A DNA stretch of 64,000 nucleotides from positions 36,655 to 100,654 of the forward strand of contig NZ_JNAO01000011.1 in the NCBI RefSeq assembly GCF_000760035.1, in the 5' to 3' direction. The notes beneath the pieces are model-generated. The model ran no database searches and was not told where the DNA came from. It saw nothing but the letters and a program-made list of their open reading frames with translations. This document shows positions 1-7,718 of this stretch, piece after piece (the first letter of the stretch is position 1; each line of letters opens with the position of its first letter). Made by a program: the position numbers and the translations under genes. The stretch comes from Prochlorococcus marinus str. MIT 9314. GTDB taxonomy: Bacteria; Cyanobacteriota; Cyanobacteriia; PCC-6307; Cyanobiaceae.

Positions 1-44
1 ACAATTAAAAGAAATAAACTTTTAAATATAATCAACGAAAGCTT

Positions 45-224
45 TTAAAATTTACTGTTAATCGATTTTGACCATTCCTTGTGCTTATTATCTAGATCTG
101 AGATTAACTGTTTTTGATAAGTAAATTTGAGTTGATTTTCGTTAAGTGATTTTTTTGTGATAATCATCTCTTTAGAGAAAAAATAAGGAGTGTTAGAACT
201 ACTAATTTTTTTTTTGACTTCCAT
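45..224 (-). CDS. small hypothetical protein, 59 aa
   Basis: An uninterrupted 59-codon frame starts at ATG (224) and ends at TAA (45). The product is hydrophilic and rich in Lys, Ser and Asn, with no membrane segment and no motif I recognise. In DNA this AT-rich a 60-codon frame with sensible amino-acid use is mildly suggestive of coding. No clear ribosome binding site is visible, so it could be chance. No function can be proposed. Confidence 0.4.
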   Translation of the reverse strand: MEVKKKISSSNTPYFFSKEMIITKKSLNENQLKFTYQKQLISDLDNKHKEWSKSINSKF

Positions 225-386
225 ATATTGAATCTATCTATTTTTTTTATATGACTTAAAAGGTTATAGTCTCAATATTTTTATATTCTTTTTATGTTTC
301 CTTCATATCTGTTTTTAGCACGTTTGTAAAAAATATTAGTTTATTAAACAATAAAGGCTATATTTAAACAAAATATATGTTTTATC

Positions 387-560
387 ATGAATCTAAAGGA
401 GAGAGGGATTACTGTTGGAGATTTACTAATACTAATAATAATAATAATCACTTCTACATTATTAATTAAATCATTTAGCAAGGATAAGAAAACAACTCTT
501 AATTATAGTAATCAAGAGCAAGTTTCTTATAAGGAAAATTACTATCAAAAATTTATTTGA
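387..560 (+). CDS. small single-span membrane protein, 57 aa
   Basis: The ATG at 387 opens a 57-codon frame ending at TGA (558-560). A short charged N-terminus (MNLKERG) is followed by one strongly hydrophobic stretch at about residues 11-27 that is rich in Ile and Leu, then a Lys/Tyr-rich tail. An AAAGGAG-like purine run lies just inside the coding start rather than before it. Marine picocyanobacteria carry many one-helix proteins of this size. The function is unknown. Confidence 0.55.
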   Translation: MNLKERGITVGDLLILIIIIITSTLLIKSFSKDKKTTLNYSNQEQVSYKENYYQKFI

Positions 561-668
561 ATAGCTTATATAAATTATTTCTAAAACTCTTAACTAATTG
601 AATTAACTATTAAGTATCTCTTATGTAAATTGCAAGAAAATAATTATCAAACAATGAGTTTATGTATT

Positions 669-845
669 TTAAATATTTTGATTAAATGATTTAGAACTTT
701 CCCATTTCAAGTTATCCTTTAAATCATTGATATCATTTGATATTGAAACTAATTTAACCATTTGAAGAATTTGACTTTTATTTAGCCTATTAATTACGAT
801 TAGTTTATTAAGCATTTCTAAAACAGATTTATCTCTAATATTCAT
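669..845 (-). CDS. small hypothetical protein, 58 aa
   Basis: The frame runs from ATG (843-845) to TAA (669-671). The product is soluble and predicted helical, alternating Leu/Ile with Asn, Asp and Lys (begins MNIRDKSVLEML), with one Trp near the C-terminus. No motif was recognised. It sits alone between two plus-strand small genes. Coding is plausible from amino-acid composition but not proven. Confidence 0.45.
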   Translation of the reverse strand: MNIRDKSVLEMLNKLIVINRLNKSQILQMVKLVSISNDINDLKDNLKWESSKSFNQNI

Positions 846-1041
846 TACTTGTATAAAAAGCTATGATCCTTTGATTCAAATACTTTATCTTATAATTTTA
901 AAAATTTTTCATAAAATTTCATTATATATTTTATGATAAATATAAAAATATTTATAAAATCATCAAAAATAAACCTTTACTTACAAGAAAATATCGTAAG
1001 CTCAGTTTCTTATAAATTCGTTTATTGTAAAAAGAAAAACA

Positions 1042-1212
1042 ATGAAAAAAAACTCCAAGAAAGAATACCTTAATAAAGATGAAGTCAATGAAATGATTGA
1101 ATCAGCTTTAAGGAGACATAATAGAAGATCTACAATAATATCAAGCGTACTTGGCTGGATTCTAATTGGAGGTTATTCATTTGGACTTTTTCAAGCAGTT
1201 CAAAATGTCTAA
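1042..1212 (+). CDS. small membrane protein, 56 aa
   Basis: The ATG at 1042 opens 56 codons. The first half is charged (Lys, Glu, Asn, with an Arg-rich patch RRHNRR near residues 24-29). The second half is a hydrophobic, Gly-containing helix (about residues 31-50), giving the positive-inside pattern of a one-span inner-membrane or thylakoid protein. The preceding AAAAAGAAAAAC is a weak purine-rich leader. The family was not recognised. Confidence 0.6.
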   Translation: MKKNSKKEYLNKDEVNEMIESALRRHNRRSTIISSVLGWILIGGYSFGLFQAVQNV

Positions 1213-1275
1213 TTAATCTTTTCTTTAAATAAGAACTTCCTTAATGATAAATTAATATAAGACTCATTATTATTT

Positions 1276-1497
1276 ATGAGAGAATATATTAAGGCAAATC
1301 TTACAGTGATAAGAAAATATTTAAAAAAACGAAAAAAATATACATCAAAATTAAATAATGATTCGATAATGGAAGAATTCAAAGAATGGAGCAAAGATCC
1401 ATTACCTGAAACAGAATCAATTTGGACTTTACCTGACTTAACTAGGAATGAAAGACTAAAAAATTTTTGTCGCTCAATTAAGAAGGAAATAAGATAA
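1276..1497 (+). CDS. hypothetical basic protein, 73 aa
   Basis: The frame runs from ATG (1276) to TAA. The N-terminus is very basic (RKYLKKRKK near residues 13-21). The C-terminal half is mixed, with two Trp residues and a Pro-rich stretch around residues 42-53 (KDPLPETESIWTLPD). There is no membrane segment. The overlapping minus-strand frame at 1209-1394 looks like a shadow. Function unknown. Confidence 0.55.
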   Translation: MREYIKANLTVIRKYLKKRKKYTSKLNNDSIMEEFKEWSKDPLPETESIWTLPDLTRNERLKNFCRSIKKEIR

Positions 1498-1506
1498 GAT
1501 AATTTT

Positions 1507-1665
1507 TTAACTACCTAGTTGTATATGATTTACCTTTAAGTAAAAATAACCCGCAAATCCAACTATATTCAAAATTACAACGAAGATCCAAGCTCCAATT
1601 GGCTGATTAGAATCAAATTTTTTTATTTTAACTTTTTCCTTTAGTCTTTCAATATATTTAGCCAT
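1507..1665 (-). CDS. small single-span membrane protein, 52 aa
   Basis: The ATG (1663-1665) opens 52 codons ending at TAA (1507-1509). A basic N-terminus (KYIERLKEKVKIKK) precedes a single hydrophobic helix at about residues 22-43, with an aromatic GYFY cap. Composition and length fit a small membrane protein inserted with its N-terminus in the cytoplasm. It converges with the 73-aa gene upstream. No homologue recognised. Confidence 0.6.
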   Translation of the reverse strand: MAKYIERLKEKVKIKKFDSNQPIGAWIFVVILNIVGFAGYFYLKVNHIQLGS

Positions 1666-1885
1666 AATTAAAAATATTAAAAAGAATATTTCTAATTATA
1701 GAGAGTTAAATTTTAAGGAATCTTAAATAAAATAAAATTTCTTTTAATTCGAATTTTTATTGTCAAGCCTGTTAATGGGGTATTTAATTAACTCCTTTTT
1801 GAGATTTTTTAAAAGTTTATTGTGATTCAAAATTGTAAATTTCCTAGTAAAAGAATAGTGCCATTTCATTGAATTAAAAAAAAAC

Positions 1886-1915
1886 TTGCTAATTCATTAT
1901 TAATAAAATTATAAT
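1886..1915 (+). promoter_or_regulatory. sigma-70-type promoter of the peroxiredoxin gene
   Basis: A perfect -10 hexamer TATAAT lies at 1910-1915, with a reasonable -35 (TTGCTA, 1886-1891) 18 bases upstream. The expected start of transcription is near 1922, giving a leader of about 47 bases. That leader contains a short inverted repeat (GGTC/GACC, 1925-1937) and an AAGGA ribosome binding site at 1953-1957, 11 bases before the ATG at 1969. Confidence 0.6.
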
Positions 1916-1968
1916 ACTTATTACGGTCATTCAGACCATACATAATTTAAATAAGGACAAATTTTTTC

Positions 1969-2553
1969 ATGAGCTTAAGAGTTGGCCAAGAAGCACCAGA
2001 CTTTAGTGCTACAGCAGTATATGATCAAGAGTTTAAGGAGATTACACTTTCAGGTCTAAGAGGTAAATGGGTTGTTCTATTTTTTTACCCACTAGATTTT
2101 ACATTCGTATGTCCAACTGAAATCACTGCATTTAGTGATAGATACCAGGATTTCTCGGCACTTAATACGGAAATTCTTGGGGTATCAGTTGATAGCAAAC
2201 ACTGTCATTTAGCTTGGATACAAACCCCAAGAAATGAAGGTGGTATAGGTGATATTAACTATCCGTTAGTTTCTGACTTAAAAAGAGAAATTTGCCAGGC
2301 GTACAATGTTCTAAATGATGATGGGGAGGCTGATAGAGGTTTATTTCTTATCAATCCCGAAGGAGTAGTTATGCATACGACTGTTAACAAGGCTCCTGTA
2401 GGAAGAAATGTTGATGAAACACTAAGGATTCTTCAAGGTTATCAATACGTTGCGGCAAACCCCGATGAAGTATGTCCAGCAAACTGGACCCCAGGGGAGA
2501 AAACAATGTTAGAAGACCCCAAAGGTAGTAAGGAATATTTTTCTGCGCTATAG
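1969..2553 (+). CDS. typical 2-Cys peroxiredoxin (AhpC/TSA family)
   Basis: This thiol peroxidase reduces H2O2, alkyl hydroperoxides and peroxynitrite at the expense of thioredoxin. The thioredoxin-fold protein of 194 aa has the usual family length. The peroxidatic Cys is C48 in the block [13 protein letters not shown]. The resolving Cys is C169 in EVCPANW near the C-terminus, which marks the typical two-cysteine class (BAS1-like in plastids). The C-terminus ends in KEYFSAL without an obvious YF-type over-oxidation helix extension. The start at 1969 is supported by AAGGA at 1953-1957 and by an upstream promoter. It is a single-gene unit and converges on the next minus-strand gene. It is expected to protect against photosynthetic peroxide in the cytoplasm. 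Confidence 0.93.
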   Translation: MSLRVGQEAPDFSATAVYDQEFKEITLSGLRGKWVVLFFYPLDFTFVCPTEITAFSDRYQDFSALNTEILGVSVDSKHCHLAWIQTPRNEGGIGDINYPLVSDLKREICQAYNVLNDDGEADRGLFLINPEGVVMHTTVNKAPVGRNVDETLRILQGYQYVAANPDEVCPANWTPGEKTMLEDPKGSKEYFSAL

Positions 2554-2568
2554 AAGAATTAGAAACAT

Positions 2569-3321
2569 TTAAGTAAGTATTGAGTAGTAAATAATTATAA
2601 AAAAATAAAAAATAAATATATTCAAAAAGTGGATTAAATCCCCTTTTTGAGGTTTTGGCACGATCCAATCGCTCAAATTAGTTTTATATGATAAGAAGGA
2701 CCACGTATAAAAAGAAATTTCTATGAATATTAGGATAAAAAGATTAATTAAATTTAAGTCATTTAAACCAAAATATCTATAAATATAAAACTGATCATAA
2801 ACACTAATATTATTAATTTGAAGATGCCAAAGATAGAAAGAAATCAAAATAAAATTTACCAATATTATTTTTTTTAACAGAAACCTAGATTTCTTAAAAA
2901 TTAATAGGATAGAAATTAAAAATATGAAAAAACTTAACTGGGGAATATCTGGTTTTGGTACATTAACTCCTTCAAGAAATAAATTAAATATAAGATCATA
3001 ATTTATATATATATAATCAGCTATTAAGTAAGAGAGAAATATTAAATTTATTGCTACTAAGAATAATAATCTTTTTCCTTTAATTATTTTTATATTATGG
3101 ATTTTATCCCTTTTAAAATTATAGAATGTATAGTTTTTTAGAGAGTTTATATACACAATAGATGGACATATTGCACCGCTCAAATAGTAAAGAATTGAAT
3201 AAAAGGAAATATTATTAATATCGAGTGAATTCAAATTTAACCATTGTTTTTGTACAAATGGAAGAATAAGTAAAAATGAAAGTGTAACTAATAACTTAGT
3301 TGTGTTGTTTTTAATTATCAA
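2569..3321 (-). CDS. polytopic membrane protein of unknown function, 250 aa
   Basis: About six or seven very hydrophobic segments, separated by short basic loops, fill the 250-residue product. The start codon in this frame is TTG at 3321. Motifs that stand out are VPKPDIPQLSFF near the middle and SDWIVPKPQKGD near the C-terminus, which may be loop signatures, but I cannot tie them to a named family. An AT-rich hairpin lies inside the last 30 codons (2622-2650). It may end the convergent peroxiredoxin transcript, in which case this gene's tail overlaps a neighbour's terminator. Function unknown. Confidence 0.6.
   Translation of the reverse strand: MIIKNNTTKLLVTLSFLLILPFVQKQWLNLNSLDINNISFYSILYYLSGAICPSIVYINSLKNYTFYNFKRDKIHNIKIIKGKRLLFLVAINLIFLSYLIADYIYINYDLIFNLFLEGVNVPKPDIPQLSFFIFLISILLIFKKSRFLLKKIILVNFILISFYLWHLQINNISVYDQFYIYRYFGLNDLNLINLFILIFIEISFYTWSFLSYKTNLSDWIVPKPQKGDLIHFLNIFIFYFFIIIYYSILT
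2622..2650. terminator. hairpin between convergent genes, possible terminator
   Basis: The arms TCAAAAAGTGGA (2622-2633) and TCCCCTTTTTGA (2639-2650) pair with one mismatch around a 5-base loop. The T-run is part of the 3' arm, as often seen in AT-rich genomes. It lies 69 bases after the peroxiredoxin stop and inside the 3' end of the opposing membrane-protein gene. A long free T-run is absent, so the strength is uncertain. Confidence 0.5.
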
Positions 3322-3353
3322 GAAAATATTTTTTTTAATTTAAAGCAATTAAA

Positions 3354-5108
3354 TCAAACTTTCAACAATTTAGAAGTTGTTAATTTAAAAACTTCTTTAT
3401 CTATAGTTTCTTGATTTAAAAGTATATCAACTAATTTATCTAGCAATACTCTATTTTTTTTCAATATTTTTATTGAATTATTTAATGAAATTTTAGAAAT
3501 ATTTATGATTTCATTATCTATTCTAGAACTGGTATTTTCTGCTATAAGAGGCTTTCTTCTAAATAATCCATCTCCTAGATACATTTCATTATTATCAGAA
3601 TCCATTGAAATTGGACCAATAATTGAAAATCCATATTTTGTAACCATTTCCCTTACGATATTTGTCGCATAAGAGATATCATTTATAGAGCATTGTGTAA
3701 TTTCACCTTCACCAAAAACTATCGTTTCTGCTGCTCTTCCAGCTAGAGCAATTTCAATTTTTGAAAATAATAATTTTTTTGAAATCAATCCACTAGAAAT
3801 TACATCTTCGTCAGGGCATATTTTTGTATATCCTCCTATAGATCCAGATCTAGGTAAAATCGTGATTTTATCAACTGATTCAATACCATTTCTCACAGCA
3901 GATACAATTGCTCTACCTACTTCGTTATAAGCAATAATTTTTTTCATATTAGGAGAAGTTATTAATGAGCTTCTCAAGCCAATGGTAATTTTATCAAGAG
4001 CATTCTCTATATGAAGATCACTGATTAATTTAGATTCGTCTCTTGCACAGTGAATAGCACTCTCGTTCATCAAGTTTGCAAGATCTGCTCCCGAAAATCC
4101 AACTGTTCTAGAAGCCCAATATCCTAAGTCAACTTCGCTTGATAGTGGTTTGGAAAGTGAGTGAACTGAGAGAATTTTTTTTCTTCCATCTAAATCTGGA
4201 AGCATTACTTCAATTTTTCTATCAAATCTTCCTGGTCTTAATAATGCTGCATCCAAAATATCTGGTCTATTTGTTGCTGCTAAAACAATAATCCCAGAAT
4301 TATCAGCAAAACCATCTAATTCAGTTAGAAGCTGATTAAGGGTTTGCTCTCTTTCATCATTGCCACCTCCGATCCCGGAACCTCTTTGCCTACCAATAGA
4401 ATCAATTTCATCAATGAAAATTATACAAGGAGATTTTTCCTTAGCCTTAGAGAATAGATCACGAACTCGGCTTGCTCCAACACCAACAAAAAGTTCTACA
4501 AACTCTGATGCCGATATTGAGAGAAAAGGCACTCCTGATTCACCAGCAATTGCTTTAGCTAATAATGTTTTACCTGTTCCTGGTGGGCCTATTAGAAGAA
4601 CTCCCTTAGGAACTTTTGCTCCAAGATTTTCAAATTTCTTAGGTTCTTTCAAAAATGTTATTACCTCTTTTAATTCCTCAGCGGCTTCAGGAACGCCAGC
4701 CACATCATCGAATCTCGTTTCTACATCATCAATAGTTACAAATTTAGCTTTATTTTTGGTAAAACCAAAAGCTCTGGAAGCCAATTTTGATGTACTCCTC
4801 AAGATTAAGACTACAGCTAATATGAAAATCAGGAAAAGACTTATTGAAGCAAATGTATTAGCAGCTGAGGCTTCTTTTCTACTATTGTTAATAGTTAGAT
4901 CTACTTTATTTTCAGTAGCCTTTTCAAGGATTAATTGATCGTTGTAAAGGATAGGTATCTTAGATTTATCGCCATTTTTATACAAAACATCAATTTCTCT
5001 CTGCCTAGGATAGAAAAGAATTGATTCTATTTTCCCCGTCTCTATATCTTCTAGAAGATCCGAATAACTTGATTTAGAATCTGAATATGAGAATTTTGAT
5101 CTAAACAC
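3354..5108 (-). CDS. ftsH: FtsH-family AAA membrane protein lacking the zinc-protease motif
   Basis: FtsH proteins are membrane-anchored AAA+ zinc proteases that degrade damaged membrane proteins such as photosystem II D1. The AAA module is intact here: Walker A GPPGTGKT (about residues 174-181), Walker B IIFIDEID (229-236) and second region of homology [19 protein letters not shown] (278-296). The protease signature HEVGH is replaced by NEVGR (395-399), so both zinc-binding His residues are missing, while the distal Asp (about D477 in SINDIS) remains. Only one membrane span is visible (about 84-104). The usual N-terminal first span is absent, and an in-frame stop three codons before the GTG start excludes a longer form. 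At 584 aa it is slightly shorter than normal FtsH. It is probably a chaperone-like partner of active FtsH subunits, like the plastid FtsHi proteins (inference). Confidence 0.9.
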   Translation of the reverse strand: MFRSKFSYSDSKSSYSDLLEDIETGKIESILFYPRQREIDVLYKNGDKSKIPILYNDQLILEKATENKVDLTINNSRKEASAANTFASISLFLIFILAVVLILRSTSKLASRAFGFTKNKAKFVTIDDVETRFDDVAGVPEAAEELKEVITFLKEPKKFENLGAKVPKGVLLIGPPGTGKTLLAKAIAGESGVPFLSISASEFVELFVGVGASRVRDLFSKAKEKSPCIIFIDEIDSIGRQRGSGIGGGNDEREQTLNQLLTELDGFADNSGIIVLAATNRPDILDAALLRPGRFDRKIEVMLPDLDGRKKILSVHSLSKPLSSEVDLGYWASRTVGFSGADLANLMNESAIHCARDESKLISDLHIENALDKITIGLRSSLITSPNMKKIIAYNEVGRAIVSAVRNGIESVDKITILPRSGSIGGYTKICPDEDVISSGLISKKLLFSKIEIALAGRAAETIVFGEGEITQCSINDISYATNIVREMVTKYGFSIIGPISMDSDNNEMYLGDGLFRRKPLIAENTSSRIDNEIINISKISLNNSIKILKKNRVLLDKLVDILLNQETIDKEVFKLTTSKLLKV

Positions 5109-5239
5109 TAATCTTTATAAGTGATTAATAAAGCATATATGCTTATTTAAAAAATTGACGTATATAAACAAAATATACTCAAAAGTTTTGGAGATAACCA
5201 GTTACAGGTTATATTATTATATGGAAATAAAGAAACAGA

Positions 5240-5410
5240 ATGGCTGTACCAAAGAAGAAAAAATCAAAGAGCAAAAGGAACCAAAGGCACGCTGTTTGGA
5301 AAGGGAAAGCAGCAATAGCAGCTCAAAAAGCTATATCTTTAGGTAAATCAGTTTTAACTGGGAAAGCTCAAGGATTTGTTTATCCTATTGAAGAAGAAGA
5401 AGAAGAATAG
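5240..5410 (+). CDS. rpmF: 50S ribosomal protein L32
   Basis: The 56-aa product starts [13 protein letters not shown], the standard L32 N-terminus, followed by [12 protein letters not shown] and a GKAQGFVYP segment typical of cyanobacterial and plastid L32. The tail is six consecutive Glu residues encoded by a GAA/GAG run. There is no CxxC pair, so this is a zinc-independent L32. The ATG at 5240 follows a purine-rich leader (AAATAAAGAAACAGA). It is transcribed divergently from the FtsH-like gene. It is a structural protein of the large ribosomal subunit. A frame at 5155-5346 in another register is a shadow of this gene. Confidence 0.95.
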   Translation: MAVPKKKKSKSKRNQRHAVWKGKAAIAAQKAISLGKSVLTGKAQGFVYPIEEEEEE

Positions 5411-5413
5411 CTT

Positions 5414-5740
5414 TTAAGACCCTAGTTTAAATGCTTCAAGTATGACAGCATAAATTGCACCAATTCTTAATTTATCAACTACTGACCATAGATAATAAAA
5501 CTTCGAACTTGCGGCAGGTTTAATTCTAATAATAATTTCAATAAAAACAATAATTATTGGGACCATTATCAACTCATTTTTACCTTCAGAAATAAATTTT
5601 GTAATAAAATTTGCAAACAAAAAATAACCTGTCAAAACAGAAATTAGACCAATAGATTTTGTTCTCCAAGTATCACTTAGAAAACCAAAAAATAAATTAT
5701 TTAACTGGTAGGTAATTCTTGAAAAATTAGTTTTTTGCAT
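5414..5740 (-). CDS. ycf20: Ycf20-like DUF565 membrane protein
   Basis: The 108-aa protein carries the RITYQLNNLFFGFLSDTWR N-terminal block, then two hydrophobic segments (about residues 29-50 and 58-72) and the closing KPAASSKFYYLWSVVDKLRIG block. This layout fits the DUF565/Ycf20 family of cyanobacteria and plastids, which has been linked to light-energy dissipation in algae (established for the family; the molecular role is unclear). The start overlaps the last 14 bases of the HAD phosphatase gene upstream, so the two are probably co-transcribed. It ends 3 bases from the opposing rpmF stop. Confidence 0.75.
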   Translation of the reverse strand: MQKTNFSRITYQLNNLFFGFLSDTWRTKSIGLISVLTGYFLFANFITKFISEGKNELIMVPIIIVFIEIIIRIKPAASSKFYYLWSVVDKLRIGAIYAVILEAFKLGS

Positions 5741-6491
5741 TATTAGAAGACACTAAATAATCACTTAGATAGTTATAGTCAACATATGATTTTTTTAGTT
5801 TAGGGCCTTTAATTGCATTTGCCATATTATTCTCATCACCAAGACTGTCTAAAATACAATCTAATTTAATATTTTCTTCAAGAACAATTGGGATATTTGA
5901 AGGAACAAAAATTGTCGGCAAGTTAGCTGCCAAAGAAGATTTCAATCCTGGATTGGAGTCTTCAAAAACAATTGAGTTACTTTTGTTTATACCACTTAAT
6001 TGGATTGCCTTTAAATATGGTAATGGATTAGGTTTTTTTAATTCAACGTCTTCACTTGAAATAATGAACTCAAAAGGGTTAAAGCCATTAAAAAGATATT
6101 CAACAAGTAGATTGACTTGAATTCTTGAACTTGAAGTAACAATAAATTGTCTTACTTTTTTTTTATGTAATTCATTTACTAATCTAAAAACACCAGTTTT
6201 TAAACTGACACAATTTTTTTTTATAATTTCTAAATAATGAAACTGCTTTGTTTCATGAATTTTGAGAATTAAATCTTTTGAGAAATCATCATTATTAGAT
6301 TTAGCGTAATAAGCAATCCTATTTTTGCCTCCATTTATCTTCAGAAGTTTTATATATGTATTAGTGTCCCAATTCCAATCAATACAAAGTTCAGTGAAAG
6401 CATTATTAAAAGCAGGTAAATGGGCTTCTAATTCAGTATTTGCGATGGTACCATCTAAATCCCAATAAACACCCTCAAGATACGTCACCAA
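5727..6491 (-). CDS. HAD-superfamily hydrolase, CbbY/phosphoglycolate phosphatase-like
   Basis: A haloacid dehalogenase-fold phosphatase of 254 aa. Motif I is DLDGT (residues 11-15, nucleophile D11 and acid D13). Motif II is the Thr/Ser in IVTSSSR. Motif III is the Lys in ELKKPNP. Motif IV is VFEDSNPG with the metal-binding Asp. An alpha-helical cap lies between motifs I and II. Family members dephosphorylate small sugar phosphates such as xylulose-bisphosphate, 2-phosphoglycolate or beta-phosphoglucomutase-type substrates, but the substrate cannot be read from sequence. The start is ambiguous between TTG (6491) and GTG (6488). The 3' end overlaps the ycf20-like gene. Confidence 0.85.
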   Translation of the reverse strand: MVTYLEGVYWDLDGTIANTELEAHLPAFNNAFTELCIDWNWDTNTYIKLLKINGGKNRIAYYAKSNNDDFSKDLILKIHETKQFHYLEIIKKNCVSLKTGVFRLVNELHKKKVRQFIVTSSSRIQVNLLVEYLFNGFNPFEFIISSEDVELKKPNPLPYLKAIQLSGINKSNSIVFEDSNPGLKSSLAANLPTIFVPSNIPIVLEENIKLDCILDSLGDENNMANAIKGPKLKKSYVDYNYLSDYLVSSNNAKN

Positions 6492-6503
6492 AAAGAATTT
6501 ATT

Positions 6504-6581
6504 TTATTTACGGTAAAATACAAGAGCAATTATTGCTGGTCCTGCTAACGCAACTACAGCCAAAGGAATAAGTGTTGCCAT
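6504..6581 (-). CDS. psb30: photosystem II small subunit Psb30 (Ycf12)-like, 25 aa
   Basis: A 25-codon frame runs from ATG (6579-6581) to TAA. The product is a single helix with the segment ALAGPAIIALVFYRK. The AGP-x-II core followed by a short basic end resembles the C-terminal half of Psb30, a one-helix subunit at the edge of the photosystem II core. It is shorter than Psb30 from freshwater cyanobacteria, as in other small Prochlorococcus photosystem proteins. The assignment is by motif only; another tiny thylakoid subunit is possible. It precedes the HAD gene on the same strand. Confidence 0.65.
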   Translation of the reverse strand: MATLIPLAVVALAGPAIIALVFYRK

Positions 6582-6663
6582 GATTAATGAATATGTTTTG
6601 TGATACTATTTTTACAAATAAATGAAGAAACTGTACTGATACGTTACAAGATTGAATTAAATC

Positions 6664-7011
6664 ATGAAATCATGGACATGTATAGAAAATTGTGGAGCTT
6701 GTTGTAAATTCAACTTGAACGAAAGAAGCGATTTGTCTGACAAACTTAACAAAGAAGATATAGCTTTGATAAATTCGATGACTGCAAGAGACGGTTGGTG
6801 TAAAAACCTAGACAGAGAAAATAAAAAATGCTTAATTTATGAAACCAGACCACATTTTTGCCGTGTAAATGAATTTTCAACTACATTTAAGGGATATTTG
6901 AAATCTGGTGACAAATTTTTAATAGATTGCTGCAAACAACATATTTCATCAAACTATGGATCCCAAAGTAAAGAGATGAAGACTTTTAAAATAGCTGTTT
7001 TAGGAAAATGA
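6664..7011 (+). CDS. YkgJ-family cysteine-cluster protein
   Basis: The 115-aa soluble protein has an N-terminal cysteine cluster (C6, C10, C13, C14 in CIENCGACCKF), further Cys at GWCKN, KKCLIY and HFCRV, and a CC pair near residue 88. This matches the YkgJ/UPF0153 family, predicted to bind zinc or an iron-sulfur cluster. The biochemical function is not established. Its stop overlaps the start of the first UPF0016 gene (ATGA), so the three genes 6664-7646 probably form one operon, which might hint at a metal-related role (inference). Confidence 0.8.
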   Translation: MKSWTCIENCGACCKFNLNERSDLSDKLNKEDIALINSMTARDGWCKNLDRENKKCLIYETRPHFCRVNEFSTTFKGYLKSGDKFLIDCCKQHISSNYGSQSKEMKTFKIAVLGK

Positions 7012-7334
7012 ATAGTAAATTAGAAAAAAATGAAAACAATTTAGAAAAAAGTTTTTTTTCTATATTTATAACGACTTTTACAACAATCTTTATTGCTGAA
7101 CTTGGCGATAAAACTCAGATAGCCACATTGATGCTTTCTGCGGAATCAGGCAGACCAATAATTGTTTTTCTTGGAAGTTCTCTAGCATTAATAAGCTCTA
7201 GCATAGTAGGAGTTCTTATTGGTAAATGGGTATCAAAAAAAATATCTCCTAGCAAATTTGCTTTATCAACTGGTGCTTTAATGATACTGATAAGTATTTT
7301 TTTAGCTTATGAAACATTCAAAAATTATTTATAA
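7008..7334 (+). CDS. UPF0016/TMEM165-family transporter, first half-size subunit
   Basis: 108 aa with three predicted membrane helices. The family signature ELGDKTQ is at residues 31-37 and a charged tail of about 18 residues precedes helix 1. UPF0016 proteins (GDT1, TMEM165, cyanobacterial Mnx) move Mn2+ and/or Ca2+. Most carry two copies of the three-helix repeat in one chain; here one copy is present and the next gene supplies the other. The ATG overlaps the YkgJ stop and the TAA is immediately followed by the next ATG, consistent with translational coupling and heterodimer assembly (inference). Confidence 0.85.
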   Translation: MNSKLEKNENNLEKSFFSIFITTFTTIFIAELGDKTQIATLMLSAESGRPIIVFLGSSLALISSSIVGVLIGKWVSKKISPSKFALSTGALMILISIFLAYETFKNYL

Positions 7335-7646
7335 ATGGTTTTAAGTTTATTACTATCAACTTTTCTAACCGTTTTCGTAGCTGAATTAGGTGACAAAACT
7401 CAACTGGCTACTTTAACTATAAGCGGAACTTCAAATAAACCACTAGCAGTTTTTCTCGGGTCTTCTTCAGCACTTGTTATTGCGAGTTTATTGGGAGCTT
7501 TAACAGGCGGTTCTATTTCAAGTTTTTTACCCGAAGTTGTTCTTAAATCAATAGCCTCAATTACATTTTTTATCATAGGTATAAGGCTTTTTATCAATTC
7601 TTTCACTATCGAAAAAGATGAAAAAGAAGAGAAAGAAAATAATTAG
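7335..7646 (+). CDS. UPF0016/TMEM165-family transporter, second half-size subunit
   Basis: 103 aa with the second copy of the signature (ELGDKTQ, residues 17-23), followed by the GSSSALV segment and two more helices. The C-terminus is a charged Glu/Lys tail. It begins directly after the stop of its partner with no intervening base. Together the two proteins equal one full-length manganese/calcium exchanger. Split, heterodimeric forms are known in cyanobacteria. The likely role is manganese export or delivery to the thylakoid lumen for the oxygen-evolving complex (inference). Confidence 0.85.
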   Translation: MVLSLLLSTFLTVFVAELGDKTQLATLTISGTSNKPLAVFLGSSSALVIASLLGALTGGSISSFLPEVVLKSIASITFFIIGIRLFINSFTIEKDEKEEKENN

Positions 7647-7718
7647 TTTTAAGCTTGGATAATAAGGTGTAATAATGAAGTGTATACCCCTAAATTAATT
7701 TATAATTTCATCTAGATC

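Noticed and set aside
4360..4938. 192-aa open frame on the plus strand opposite the FtsH-like gene
   Set aside because: It is antisense to the conserved AAA module; the frame stays open because of codon bias on the coding strand, and its translation shows no family features.
5155..5179. Apparent TTGACG ... TATACT promoter before rpmF
   Set aside because: The spacer is only 13 bases, too short for a sigma-70 promoter; no better pair was found close by.
5155..5346. 63-aa frame overlapping rpmF
   Set aside because: It runs in a different register through the well-identified L32 gene and gives a random-looking Lys/Glu/Ser-rich product.
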